This document shows, one piece after another, positions 1 to 11,900 of a DNA stretch of 64,000 nt. The stretch is from Seminavis robusta (taxonomy: Eukaryota > Bacillariophyta > Bacillariophyceae > Naviculales > Naviculaceae). The stretch's first letter is position 1. Each line of letters opens with the position of its first letter. Both the position numbers and the translations under genes were made by a program. The stretch covers positions 1 through 64,000 of the forward strand of contig CAICTM010000463.1 in the NCBI GenBank assembly GCA_903772945.1. Direction: 5' to 3'. The notes beneath the pieces are model-generated. The model saw only the letters and a program-made list of their open reading frames with translations, ran no database searches and was not told the origin of the DNA.

Positions 1-915
1 AAAGAGAGAATGCGACGTTTACGAGGTGTTGCCACGGACATGAGGTTAACGATGCTAAATAGATCATCAGAGTCTAGTTGAGAGCTTCTAGGCAATCATC
101 TATTTGCGTAGAGTTCATCGTGTTGCAAACATATTCTTGTTTACTATTATGAGATATCTTCATCACTTTGGTATGAAAATCGGAACAGGGTTCGTTGAGT
201 ACATCCTGGCCTAATCCTCAGATAGAGATTTCTCCATCCAAGTGATTGAAGTTGATAGAGGAGTCGTCCTCATTGTCGGAGTTGTCAGATGCGCTTGGCA
301 ACATGGTTGCGAAGTTTGCAAGTGGTAGCACGAGTATCGTCGATCTCGTTTTGGTCTATTGTCATTGTCGACGAGAGAAGAAGGTTTGCCACGCAACTGT
401 TTTTCGAAGTTGCGGAACGCATGCTTTCCTTGAGCCATCTTCAAGTGTGAAGGAATAGATTGAGGGTAGCTGAAAGCTATTTTTTTGTTAACAAAACCAC
501 TACGCTAAAAGCTAGTGTAAAGATAATTTCGAGTGTTTTGAGTTTGAGAGAATGAAAGTTATGAGAAAGATTAGAAAGCTATGAAAACTATCAACGAGAG
601 AGATCATCATCAAGGGATCGTTAGATCTGGTTTCCCGCGGAGACTGTAAAGTGTGATAGAGTAGGTTTGGTAGTAATCAAACTTTCCACAGATCCAAACG
701 GAACGCAGTGAAGGTTTGTCTAGCCTGGATCTAGTAGCGTGGAAGTACTCCACGCTAGCTAAATAATCTAGAGCGATTTTCATCACTCAATCTAGTATAG
801 ACTAGGCGGTCATGAGAACCCTGTCTCAAATGACTTTACAGAGACTCAGTCATGAGTCGAACTCAAACCCTATCTAGGATCGAGTCGCGAATAAGGCTAA
901 GAGCCGTGTATTGCA
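1..915 (-). mobile_element. Ty3/gypsy LTR element, 5' end (family A, fossil)
   Basis: Positions 1-490 match, on the same strand, the protease/gag-side segments at about 18308-18680 and 22240-22540 of the better-preserved copies. Positions about 497-915 are the LTR, shared with the LTRs at 2764, 14793, 18685 and 22709 (inverted at 12681). The element reads on the minus strand, so this LTR is its 5' LTR and the rest lies left of the window. A short gag-like start is visible between 444 and 211. The copy is broken and reduced; its gag region is much shorter than in the copy at 13.1-14.5 kb. Age cannot be set because the other LTR is outside the window. Confidence 0.75.
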
Positions 916-955
916 AAAGTGTGAAAGACCCTCAGTCCGTTGAGGGCAATGAGGA

Positions 956-3690
956 TTACTTGTTAAAGAATTGAAGTTCCTCTGCTGGTGTATTCGACGG
1001 GAGCTTCAGGTTGCGGTGGTTGATCAATTTGAGATTGGTTAGCACATGGGATACATGGAATTTGTCGAAGGGGATGCTTTTCACTTTGTCGATTGACGCA
1101 TAGAGGTTGTTTTCTCCCTGTCTGCCTAACTCCAATAGATTTTCCTGCCAAATCGCTAGCAGTTGGGGGTCTGATGGTTTCTTGCTTGGATATGACCCTA
1201 CGTTCATAAGCATGACCTTGACTATCTTCTTGACTCTGCCGAACTTTGCAGTTAGGTTCTTCTTTTCCTTCGACTCGGCGGGTGGGGTCTTGAGCTTTTG
1301 CGACTGCATTTCACTGTAGTACCCTAGCTTTGCTTCCTGGTCAAAGAAGAAGACGAATACATCGACCGGTCTTGGATTGCGTTTCAGATGTTCGTAGGAA
1401 ATGCTGAAGGGCAACACCATTTCAGCGTCGGTTGGTTTCTGGTTCTTCCGGAGGGGACCTTTCTGATAGTCTAAGCTGATGCGGTCTGCTATAGATTCCA
1501 ATAACGTTCCGATCGGGCTGCTTTCAACTCTGCTTCAAGCCCATCAATGCGCTTCGACATGATACTGATTTGTCCCCCTTGGACCACCGCTGTGCCATGC
1601 AGAGACTGGAAACAAACAACTAGTTGATTGTAGTGATCGGTGAATGTCCGGGTGTCGACGTGGAAGTTGTCGACTACGTTAGGTGACTGCTGGTGTATCG
1701 CTTCAATGGGTAGCGCTGGGGCATTCCGACTTGCGAAACCGTGTCTGATCTCAAGCTGTCATGCTTCGAATGTCTCACATGAGACTCCAGCGCCGCGAAG
1801 CGCATCGTTCACGCGATGAATGAAGGGGTGATGTTGGATATTGTCGTATGTATTGTCAGGATGGGACCTGGTGTTGTCAGGATGGGACCTGATGATGGAG
1901 ACGAACTCTGCGTAATGTCTGATGAGGGATGAGGCTAAACAGTTCCTCATGGCAGGGGACAAATCATCGTCTTTGTCGTATGCAAACAGGATCTTGACGA
2001 AGTCATCGAGTTGCTCATGGTTTGTTGTGATATCTTGTAGCTTTGGTGGCTGTCCGCTGAGGATGGTATCACCGACTTTGCTGTGCCAATTGCTGACTAC
2101 CTTGCCAGCTTGTTGTGACATTCACTCAGACCCGGTGACATAATCAAAGATTGTTAGCGCACCACAGACAGCCCAACCGGTGCTAAAGATCTGTGCCAGA
2201 CCGGCGATCGAGGACTCTCCCATCTTCTGATTCGACCCTTTCTTTCCATGGTGGGAGGAGAGCTTGTTGTTGATAGATTCGGATAACGCTTTGAATTTCT
2301 TTAGCAGATCATTGAAGCAATCCATCCATAGCGTCGATACTTTGCTCTCCACTTTCCCTTTGGAGTTGGTGCTTAGGGCTTTACTGGCGAACTTGGGAAA
2401 CAGGTACTTCGACATGCCGTAGGTTGGGTCCATCGCAATGAAGTACATGAGAGAGAAATAGACATCTTGATGCATTGAATCACGGTGGGGATACATGGAG
2501 ATTGATTGCCGGGGACCATCTTTCTGTCTCGTGAGGTCCACTTTCAAGATTTGGTAGCTATAACAGAGCTCATTGACATCTGATGCTTTGATGTCATTCT
2601 TTCCTACCAGAGATACTTCTGTACCACGGCCACTGCATTGCATCATTGTATTGTTGAGGTGGAGGAATTCGGCTGCTTCCACGGTACCGAGCCAGTAACA
2701 ACCGATGGCAATTGCGTTGCGATCGGTATCCTCTGAGGCTTCATGGCCGTCGACTAGGGCTTTTGCACTACGCTAAAAGCTAGTGTAAAGATCTTTCGAG
2801 TGTTTTGTGTTTGAGAGAATGAAAGTTATGAGAGAGATTAGAAAGCTATGAAAACTAATCAATGAGAGAGATCACCATCAAAGGATCGTAGATCTGGTCT
2901 CCCGCGGGAGACTATAAAGTGTGATAGCGTAGGTTGCGGTAGTAATCCTACGTATCTCTACGATCCTAAAACGGAACGCGTGGAAGATTCGTCTAGCATG
3001 GATCTAGTAGCGTGGAAGTACTCCACGCTGGCTAAAATATCTAGAGCGATGTTTCATCATCAACCTAGTATGACTAGAGCGGTCATTGAGAACCCTGTCT
3101 CAAATGACTATTCACGAGAGACTCAGTCATGAGTCGAACTCAAACCCTATCTAGGATCGAGTCGCGAATAAGGCTAAGAGCCGTGTATTGCACTTTTCCT
3201 GTCGTCTTTATTTCCTCTTTGAACTGGGCGAGCAGCTTGTTCCAGAGCTCTCTCCACTTGATTGTTCCAAATAAATTTAACCCGGGCCCGCAGTTGCGAA
3301 ACTTTGTCGTGTAGAAGACTCTGACACTAGATGCATACCCTGTCGCTGTCTCGTATGAGATGCGTCCTTTCTCAGGATCGCAGTACTTGTAGGCGTCCTT
3401 GTAAAGATAACTGAAGAAGTTGCCAATCATGTCATCCCACCAAGTGTTTGCCTCTTGGAAGGTTCCACTTGTTTTAACACCGGTGACGGCAGCTGATGAT
3501 GGGAAATTTGATTTTCTTCAAATAGGCTGAGAGGAACATATCCAAGTGCTTCAGCGCATTCGACGCCTTGGACTCGGCCGAAGCAAGGTTTACAGAGCGA
3601 ATATCGAACAGGGCTTCATAGTCTAACTCTTTGTCTTCCGCTGTTGTTACACAGCTTAGTCGGTCCACGGGTCTAACTTTGGACCGTCCG
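956..3690 (-). pseudogene. Crypton-like tyrosine recombinase gene, broken
   Basis: Read on the minus strand, the pieces 3668-3474, 3430-3193, 2763-2122, 2121-1759 and 1501-956 follow the order of a large diatom protein family related to Crypton tyrosine recombinases. The N-terminal part looks like a core-binding domain (SYETATGYASSVRVFYTTKF at about 3350-3300). The middle part has SHHGKKGSNQKMGE and IFSTGW, resembling the family's THSIRKG...GW region that holds the second catalytic basic residue. The C-terminal part has a coiled-coil stretch and a lysine-rich tail. The gene is dead as it stands: a solo LTR sits at 2764-3192, one in-frame TGA (2124-2122) separates two halves that otherwise read on, and there are frame breaks near 3450 and between 1759 and 1501. 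Whether it was a Crypton transposase or a domesticated relative cannot be told. Family assignment is from recalled pattern, not a search. Confidence 0.6.
2764..3192 (-). mobile_element. Solo LTR of gypsy family A
   Basis: A 429-bp LTR with TGCA at both ends, nearly the same as the other family-A LTRs, with no internal region attached. It is flanked by the direct repeat ctttt (2760-2764 and 3193-3197; one base overlaps the LTR end, so the duplication is 4 or 5 bp). It lies inside the Crypton-like gene, whose reading frame continues across it when the duplicated bases are counted once. The usual origin is recombination between the two LTRs of a full insertion. Confidence 0.85.
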
Positions 3691-4095
3691 GTTGACCGTG
3701 TGGACGCGGTGGCGGGTCTGCTTTGGAAGTGGACTTTGGAAGTAAGGAGTCGCGTGAATTTGGTGCCATTTCCCTGGTGCAGTGCTCCTTCAGGAGAATG
3801 GCACCTTCCACATCAGTTGAAGTTGTTAAGTCCTTAGAAGAACCTAGTGTTCTCCTGTATTTAACGAGTAGCCAAAATTTAACCAGTGAGCGACTCAAAG
3901 ACTTAATGCAAATGTACCAAGTGTGTCTTTTGTGCAAGGACGCAGAGAAACCAGCCTGTAAAAAAATGCAATTTTGCTTTTATGTTAAAATATTAAACGT
4001 ATAAATTTAAAAGCCTTGTTATTAAGAATCTCCGTGGCATGTTGACTGAGGACTCATGTACCGGTACCGGTACGGTGGTACTGTACCAATACTAC

Positions 4096-4096
<1 letters not shown>

Positions 4097-4149
<53 letters not shown>
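4097..4149. repeat. (TGC)n trinucleotide array
   Basis: About 17 uninterrupted TGC units (CAG on the other strand) in non-coding DNA. Perfect arrays of this length are unstable and form hairpins in other eukaryotes. Confidence 0.97.
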
Positions 4150-4283
4150 AACTATTGCTACTAGCTAGCTATCAATGACTGAGTTACAAGTAGGTTTTAT
4201 CTACTACAGAGTAATCGTTAAAATTCTACTAACACCAAATTAATTGTATTGCTCTAGAGCTCGATTCAAGGAGGCAATAATAC

Positions 4284-4332
4284 CATCTTGTTTGACTGAC
4301 TTGGATCATCATCTTGTTTGACTGACTTGGAT
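4284..4332. repeat. Two-copy 23-bp direct repeat
   Basis: Two identical 23-bp units starting at 4284 and 4310 (each begins catcttgtttgactgac), separated by 3 bp. Confidence 0.9.
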
Positions 4333-4530
4333 GAATCTCACGGAGCTCAGCTGTTGGAAAAGATGTGGGGGGAGGCAGGTGACACTGCAGTGATTCAAGT
4401 GCTGCAAAAGCTTGAAAACTAAGTGTAACTCATTGTAAACAGTGTTGCCGTTGCTCTGTTGTCTCTGTAGAGTTGTTTACAATACAAAGCTAGTTGAAAC
4501 GATGACCACATTGGTCGTCCTCCAATGTTC

Positions 4531-4620
4531 TACGCCAGTTACATCAGTTGCACGCCAGTTACGTCAGTTACCATACGCTAGTTACGCTAGTTACGTCAGT
4601 TACTCTAGTTACGCTAGTTG
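4531..4620. repeat. Degenerate 9-bp minisatellite
   Basis: Around nine loose copies of a unit close to tacgctagt / tacgtcagt in a row. No coding role is visible. Confidence 0.8.
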
Positions 4621-4792
4621 AAGTGCCCCTAATTTTGGTGCAGTGCGGTGCGAGGACGGTGCAGGATAACTGCACAATTCAACTGACCCGAAGTAAGTGG
4701 ACACTATACTTTGGACCTGTGGACGCGGACGCATTGGATGGATGGACTTTGTTTCAGCAGTGGTGACATATCGGCTCGCGAGTCTCTAAGAC

Positions 4793-5139
4793 CATTCAAT
4801 ACCGGGGTCACCCATAGCACAAAACCCAAATGGTTGGCATCGAGTATCGCCGGCCGACCCTGAGTCGACTGAGTCAAATGGGTTTAGCGACCATGTGGAT
4901 CCATGTGGCTTACCCAAATCGGAACCGTTTGGGTAGCGGCAACAGCCGACCCAAACCAATTGACTCATTGGATTCAAATTTACTTAAGGAGAAGAATTGC
5001 CACATCATCAATGACATTATTCTAACATCACAATAGGAGCATTGAGGTTCTCTTTCGCGAGCAAGCATAGCCTTGCTGCGAGTATGTCAAGCCACGCACC
5101 ATTTGGGTTTTGTGCTATGGGTGACCGCGGTATTGAATG
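4793..5139. mobile_element. 347-bp MITE with 42-bp terminal inverted repeats
   Basis: Positions 4793-4834 and the complement of 5098-5139 agree at 41 of 42 bases (both begin CATTCAATACCG). The flanks carry ctctaag at 4784-4790 and 5140-5146, a 7-bp direct repeat that may be the matching part of a 9-bp target duplication (ctctaagac / ctctaagtg). There is no coding capacity. Long TIRs with a possible 9-bp duplication point towards a Mutator-like parent, but a 7-bp duplication would not; no autonomous partner is in the window. Internal sequence has further loose inverted repeats around GGGTTTAGCG and TTTGGGTAGCG. Confidence 0.85.
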
Positions 5140-5146
5140 CTCTAAG

Positions 5147-6788
5147 TGACTCTAATGTACCAGCTCTACAGGGGGGACCCGTGGGAGGTTACCTCCGTCC
5201 ACCTACAACATTCTTGTACATCAACCAGACGAAAATCAAGTACAGTAGAGTAGAATGTCGAATCAATCGAGAAAGATGACTAAAGATGGCAGCTCCAGAG
5301 CAGAACAAAGCCAGTTACCCGGTACCACTTGCGGAGACAACATCTAATAAGCGCCCCGACGTTATCGTCAGTACATGTAGTGCACTCCCTGCTATAAGAA
5401 TCTGCCAAGATGCTCAGTTGTAGGAACACAAGAGCTGGGAGGGAGATCTCTAGATGATGGAGATCTCCTCCACTGGCTGAAAGGCCAGCTCAGAGAGCTG
5501 GTTCAATGCTACCCAATCACTACTTCAAATTACTTGGGGAGCTGGTTACATTGCCCTAGCACATACCACACAGGAATCTATCTACTGCAGGGCTGAGGGT
5601 GCTACTGGGTCTCAGGGTTACTCTTTCATTACTATCTTTCTTACTATAAGCTAAAAACACCATTACCACGATTTCACTCCAGTTGACAGAACTGGCTCTT
5701 TTGGAGAGGGTATCCACTGTTGGAGGTCCTTGGAGAGGACTGTTGGTGTTGATCATTCCAATGTATCTAGGCTGAAGGCTATGTATGCTCTGGAACACAT
5801 AGGCATGCCTCAGCTATATACAAATTGTCACATGGCTGCAATGCTGTGTGTACTGATTGACTGTACACGATCAAAAGCATTGTTTCCATCCGACTAAACC
5901 AGCACAGCTGTGGCGCACCCATAGAGGCTCCTATTGCTAATTTCATCGCTCCCACCATTCGAGTCATCAAATGGGGGCGTCAACAAGCTTCTCTATGTCT
6001 GGGTCATTCCTCGACATTCCCACAAAACTGGGAGCATCTGGTTCCTCAGTTTGGACCTTGGCTGTGACCTAATACAAGGTCAGCAGCCCTCTTGAATACA
6101 TCAAGGTGTCCATTGCTGGGTACCACTTGGAACAAAGGAAGAAGGGACATCACACTTGTGATCTCAAACCCTCCAAAGTAGATGGCTGGCTCCAAGGCAA
6201 AGGCATTGGATTGCCATCGTTGTCCAAGAGAGGAAAGGTGTTAGGATCTAGGACAGACGTGGTGTGCGCAGAGGTTCTTCTTGGGATGGACACTACACAT
6301 CCACCTTGGGTTGGTCACTCGCGAAGGTGTGTGTGGAACATGTCTTGAGGCTATCTGCAGATACTCCCCATTCACAAGGAACCTATTGCACTTGGACGTC
6401 AGTAAGGATCCCACTTGGTCTCCCCATACTTGCACCATAGCTTGGAATTGGCTCAGAAGCCATCTGTTTGTCTCCCCATGAAGCTCAGAGGGGCAGAGAC
6501 AAACAGTCAGTAGTCACATTGGAATCAATGCGTGGTTGACAAAACGTTACAACACAGACATCTCAGGCAGAGATGAGTCTTTTGACACCACTGGTGGCAA
6601 CAGACAAGTTGCAAATCACAAAACGGTATGCTTTGAATCATGATGACAAATCTAGCAAGGGGACTTGTCATACGGTGCCATTTCCTGCGGAAGGTAGCCC
6701 CAGTGTGGGTGGCATGCTACCCCACAGACATGGGCGGTGCCTGGTTTCCTTGGGCTTGACCGGTGCAGCACGTACACTAGTTGCCCCA
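5147..6788 (-). other. Decayed sequence downstream of the copia gag
   Basis: This lies on the 3' side of the minus-strand copia gag, where pol would be expected, but only short fragments in several frames can be read and none was recognised with confidence as protease, integrase or reverse transcriptase. It is probably remnant element DNA. No LTR pair bounding the copia element could be found by eye. Confidence 0.4.
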
Positions 6789-8750
6789 TCAAAAATCCAG
6801 GTTGGGATTGGGCTTGAGCTTGCCCTTGAAGGCTTTGTCATCTGCCATGGGAGAATCCAAGGTGTCCCCGACTGCTGGGTCAGCTTCACTCTTGGAATCA
6901 ACTACAGGCAGCGTCGAACCTATCAGGACTCGTCTGTCGGTATCAGAGAGCTCGCACCAGAGTTGGCGGGCGGCAGGCAAAAGCTTGAACCAATCTGTAC
7001 TTGGGAGTCCGAGGACTTGCTGCTCCCCATCACTGGTATGGCTTGGTTCCACACCAACAGTTCCTAGGTTGGCTAGTTGGGAGTCGGGAACACGGCGGTT
7101 GACATCGTAGTGGGTGGCGGCATTCTTGAGTGTCTCCTTGTAGGCTTCGTAAGTGAAGCGTTCTTGGGGACCATGACAGCACATCATTTCATGCTCACGG
7201 GACCTGATGTCGTTCAGGACTTGGACATCGGTGAAGGCACGCTGCGGGAACAGCTTCTGCATGCTGTCACTGAGCTTGTCGCTAGGATCTCGGTGGCCAT
7301 CATTGTAGTGGGTGATGGTCTCGTCAAACTTGATGACAAAGTCAACAGCAGAGCCCTGCCTGGGACTGTACTGGACACTTGAAAGCCAATGGAGGACCTC
7401 AACATGGTCCAGGGAGCCTGCTACTGATGCATGTGCATCCTGGATCAGTTCCACAAGGATTGCAAAGCAATCAGCATCATGGAAGTGAAATTTCACAATG
7501 ACTTTCCCATTGGTTGTCTTCACTGTGTTCAGGAGGACAGCATAGATCCACCGGTTCATCCGTAGGAGTTCTGCAAAGTACTCGGCAGTCATGGGAGCAT
7601 ATTCAGTGTCGAAGACCTTGTAGAAGCCTTGTGCTCTGGCTATGACGATGAAAGCCTCATACCAAGTGTCAAACTCCTTGTTGGATCTAAGAGTAGGGTA
7701 GGCTGTGGCATCTGCCTTGGCACGGAAGTACCTGCGTTCTGGTTCTGGATTGCCACCGCCTCCACATCCTCCAGGACATGGATCAGTGACATCAGGATCT
7801 CCTTGGCCACCGTTGTCATTACCTTGTGGATTGCCACCAAAGCAGTCAGGATTTCCTGAATCAACAGGACCTGCTACATTGTTGGGACTCCTTCCTTGCA
7901 TCCTCTTCATGGGAGACATGCCATGCATGTTGGAGAAGATGGATTGCTTCACCTGTGGTTGTGGCCATTGGCTCCCCAGAGGATTGGGAATGGAGTTCCT
8001 CTTTGACTGCTCCTCCAGAGGCACAAAAGGTTGGCTGATTGGAGGGATGGCTGAATACACTGGTGTCTGGGATGAGACTACTCCAGTAGGTTGGATGGTG
8101 GAGGACACAGGTTGAATGGGAGTGTCCTCTACCCTGGGATGTGATGGGATTGTTGTTGGTTGGTGGGTGTATTCCTCCCCATTGGGGGCCCATACTTGGT
8201 CAAGGTAGCCATCTCCAATAGGTGGAGAGGCAACATCCATGGCAACATGCAGTTGGAATGGATAACCAAGGGGGTCCCTAACATCACCCAACAAGCTCTG
8301 TTCCAAACTGCCTGGTTCTGAATCGGTCCTCCCAGCCTTTATCTCAGGGCTGGGCTTGAGTGATAACACAGGTGTTCTAGGAATGGAGCCATGGGATAGT
8401 ATGCCATGGAGGGAAGAGGATGCATTGAAGGAATCAAGGGCAGTTTGCTTTGATGCCTCTGTCAATGCCAATGTCAGCTGCTCAAGTTGTTGGCTGATCA
8501 TTGTTGTTGTTGTGTCATGGTTGGCTAGATTGGAGGAAGCCAAGCTGGAGGTGGCACTGTGGTGTGGTGGTAACAAACAGGCTGGGGGATCCACAGGTGT
8601 TCTGGCAGGAGGAGCTGGAGTGTGAGCTAGTGCCTCTGCAGTAGTGGATCTGGTGGTATTGCCCTGTGTGTTGGTGCCATTGGATGCTGCTGGTGATATG
8701 GTGTCACTGGCATCCATTCCCTGCTTTTGCTTCTTCTTCTTGCGGCCCAT
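6789..8750 (-). CDS. Ty1/copia-type gag polyprotein of a diatom LTR element (fossil)
   Basis: An open frame of 653 codons. Residues 1-10 are a basic cluster (GRKKKKQK), followed by about 300 residues of low-complexity S/T/P/G/Q-rich sequence. From about residue 330 comes a folded region with the pattern YPTLRSNKEFDTWYEAF...ARAQG...FDTEYAP, typical of gag in diatom copia elements, where a helical capsid-like domain precedes the zinc-knuckle region. No CCHC knuckle was seen before the end. The frame looks whole, but no pol or LTR partners were identified nearby, so the element as a whole is broken. It is transcribed away from the element at 8985. Confidence 0.75.
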   Translation of the reverse strand: MGRKKKKQKQGMDASDTISPAASNGTNTQGNTTRSTTAEALAHTPAPPARTPVDPPACLLPPHHSATSSLASSNLANHDTTTTMISQQLEQLTLALTEASKQTALDSFNASSSLHGILSHGSIPRTPVLSLKPSPEIKAGRTDSEPGSLEQSLLGDVRDPLGYPFQLHVAMDVASPPIGDGYLDQVWAPNGEEYTHQPTTIPSHPRVEDTPIQPVSSTIQPTGVVSSQTPVYSAIPPISQPFVPLEEQSKRNSIPNPLGSQWPQPQVKQSIFSNMHGMSPMKRMQGRSPNNVAGPVDSGNPDCFGGNPQGNDNGGQGDPDVTDPCPGGCGGGGNPEPERRYFRAKADATAYPTLRSNKEFDTWYEAFIVIARAQGFYKVFDTEYAPMTAEYFAELLRMNRWIYAVLLNTVKTTNGKVIVKFHFHDADCFAILVELIQDAHASVAGSLDHVEVLHWLSSVQYSPRQGSAVDFVIKFDETITHYNDGHRDPSDKLSDSMQKLFPQRAFTDVQVLNDIRSREHEMMCCHGPQERFTYEAYKETLKNAATHYDVNRRVPDSQLANLGTVGVEPSHTSDGEQQVLGLPSTDWFKLLPAARQLWCELSDTDRRVLIGSTLPVVDSKSEADPAVGDTLDSPMADDKAFKGKLKPNPNLDF

Positions 8751-8984
8751 GATGATTGGTGCACTGGCTAAACAGTGTAGTAGTGTAGTGGTAGTGTAGT
8801 GGTGTTGCCTGTTCCTTGGAAGGGTACCGGTTGGATGAGTATTGTTGGTGTTGGTGTTGGTGTGTGTATGTGTGGCTGGAGAGGTGCCTCACAAACAATA
8901 TCACAGAAATCCAAAATGAGGATTTGTGAAGCTGCACTGCTTGTATATGACCAAGCAGGACCTTCTCTATCCTCTACCGATAAC
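8751..8984. other. Spacer between copia gag and element B1
   Basis: Leader side of the copia gag. It contains simple GTAGT and TGGTGT runs (about 8776-8880) and no gene. Confidence 0.5.
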
Positions 8985-11900
8985 TTTTAGGAGCGAGAGC
9001 TCTCGATCCCGTCAGAGATAGCTCCAACAGCTATGCTGGCCTACAGCTCCAGCATGCACAGTTGGCTTATCTCCAGCCAAAGCAGCAAGAAAGGATCGTC
9101 CTTTCCATCATAGTTAAGAAAATAGTACGAAAGATTGAGACCGATCCTGATTAGCTTGTAGCCCCTTTGATACCGCAGCAGTTGATACCCATCCTGTTGA
9201 GGCCGGGCAGAAGCAGTAGGAGGTAGCAGATAGTACTGTTCCCAGACTGCCACTGCACGATTGAATAACGAAGGCCCCCAGCTCCTGAGGTGAGCTGGCC
9301 CAAAGGGTCCAGCAGAGAGCTCTGCTGGCCCTCCTGTCTGACTGACGGGACCAAGTCCTTGGTTTGGTGCCTACTGGAGGTGTTGGAATACTCCTGAGGC
9401 ACGACGAGGCTCCCTGAACTGCCTGACTACCGCTGTACCTGAGGAAGGGTTTCAGCGAGGTCCAGTCCACTACTTGGGTATTGGAACTGAACCTTAAAGA
9501 AACTTATTGGATTAACAGCCAGCATAGATTTGCAGGCAGTTCTCTTAAAAGGGAAGAAGAGACCTCCTTGACGAGAAAAGGATATCTTCGAATTACACTA
9601 CAATATATTGGTCTTCAGTTGATTTCATTGGAATTTGGTGCTGATTTCAAGCCTACTTTTGAAGTCCTAAGTCAACAACCTTCTGGTCAATTTTGATAGT
9701 TCCAACACTCACCACAGTGTCAGAACCTTCTTGTTGACCATCTACCAATCCTCCTACAAGGCCAACACAAAGCACATTGCCTTCAAAAAGACCTACATTC
9801 TCAACCTCATTGACACGACGCCATTGACTCGAGAGGTAGCTTCCTGTTGACACGACGAAAGCACGAAAGCACTCAATTCGCTCGAAAGAAGTCACCGGTC
9901 CCGGTCAAGGAACGCTGGAGTCTCCGAGAGAACACGAGACTTATTGGCTCGCACCGATTTTGACTACTGAGATCATATCCTTTACGGTTAAGAGCAACCA
10001 CTGTTTATTCGCCGTGCCCGAGGCATATCTCCTTGTGGTACGGGCTTATCGCTTTCAGCTTCCACCATTGATTTACGTGATTTATTGGTCAAGACCAAGG
10101 CTTATCTCTTTCATTCGCCCGTGCAGTCTTCGAGTGTCACGAGTTTCCGTCCTGCATTGGATTCACTTACCCACGGAACGTCTTGGAACGATTGGACCTT
10201 CTTTTTCGGAAGCCGCTCAGCCAATCAAAACGCCCGTGCAGGATTCGAACGTTCCGTGAAGTTTTGGTACTTATCCGACGTGCACTGAGTCAGTACGTGA
10301 AGTCCTTTGCGATCTTGGAACTCCGAAGACTTATAGGACAACGTTCCCCGCACCGGTTCTTGTTCTGAAAGCAGGCTCAGCTTCGGTAATCGCTTTGCGC
10401 TCACATTTTAAAGGTTTTACACCGTCGAGTCCTTGAATCTTGAATCCGCACGGAAATCACGATCTTCCGTACGAAGCTATCCACCGATTCGAGTAACTCG
10501 AGGACCACGAGACAACCAAGAGGTCATTTTGCCTGGCTGAAACTGTTACCATTGAATCCGCCATACCTTGTTTAGTCAGTGGGTATCTCACCTTCAGTAC
10601 TGGCAACTTGTGCGGGGAGATTCATTGGCCCAAAGTTGCCTGGCTCCTCAGTGGCAAAATACCCACAAACCAAGCCAGTTCCCAGCACCACGGCGACACA
10701 GGAAGCAGGTTCCATACCCAATACACTGGCTACCTTATTCAATTACCACCAAATTGAATTTCCTAGGCCCCTACCAAGGTCCCAGGAAGTCCCCTTTGCG
10801 GTTTCCCAGCAACAGTTGAGTCAGCCTTTATTGCACTGCAACAAGAGCTGAGATCCAGCGTTGCCACCAAGTACAGCCTACACCTCTTCCTGTGACAGAC
10901 AACAAGAGGCACCATGTCTTTCTACGGTTTCTACAGCGATGTGAGTGACCCTTATGCCCCTGGCTACTCCGAACGTTGGTGGCACCGCGTCTACTCTGGG
11001 CCCCAAGTCCAAGGTAGCTACACCTGTGCCCGTCCTCCCACACACCATGATGGAGCTGGCAACAGCAACCTAGCCTACCGCCACAGGCATCAGGACACAC
11101 AACCACCAGATGAATACAAATCACCCTTCGACATCCTTGAGAAGAGGCCGACACCAATGACCTATGGTAGGACCAACCACCAGCTGGGTGATGGGGAGAT
11201 TTCAGAGCTGTCTGGAGACAGCCCCAGTTGTCACCCAGATCTCATTTATACCCCAGCCATGGAAGACATGCTGATCCACTTTCAACAGCAACAGGCCACC
11301 GTTGCTCGACAACTCGACCTCATGAGAGCTTATCACAAATCATTCAAGCAAGACACGAGAGCAGACAACGAAACCTTCAAACGAAAGATGGAAGCCCAGT
11401 TCATCGCCCTGAAGGACCAACTGACAGCTCAACTGGACGCCTTGGTCGTGGTAGCTGCTAGGCCACCTGTCACAGCACCTACACCTGCTTTGACACCATC
11501 AGTTCATGGGGAGACCAATGCCACTCCACTGTCAGCCATGGGCAGTGATGATGGCGTCCACAAGCCGACTGGTGACAGCGCTATTGGTCCCCAACGGCTC
11601 CACAGCCCAAAGAAGCAGCAGCGCCACAGGGCTACTCGTTCCAAGCAAGATGCCACTGCCATCCAGCAACGATTGACTAATGCCCTCTTGGCCACCAACC
11701 AGCTGCCCACCAATGTAGCCACGGCTCCATCTCCCAAGCTAGCTTGTGGGGAGTTGCCTGTCACACGACCCCTGCGTGTCCCAGCTACGAGCCACCAGCT
11801 GCCCAGTGCCACACCCTTGCATGCCCTCGGTGGTGCCCATCCATCATTGGATGATGGGGAGATTATCGAGCTTGCCAGCCCTAGTAGTCATCCAACCTCT

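Larger units (their letters stand above)
3691..4792. other. Non-coding repeat-bearing spacer
   Basis: No convincing gene. The stretch holds a run of TACCGGTAC palindromes (4059-4073), a trinucleotide array (4097-4149), a 26-bp period duplication (4284-4332) and a 9-bp period minisatellite (4531-4620). The ORFs across it are short and look like chance. Confidence 0.6.

Noticed and set aside
3660-4780. Possible element bounded by GGACTTTGG / GTGGACGCGG similarities
   Set aside because: The resemblance between about 3660-3760 and 4690-4760 is patchy and no inverted or direct ends could be set.
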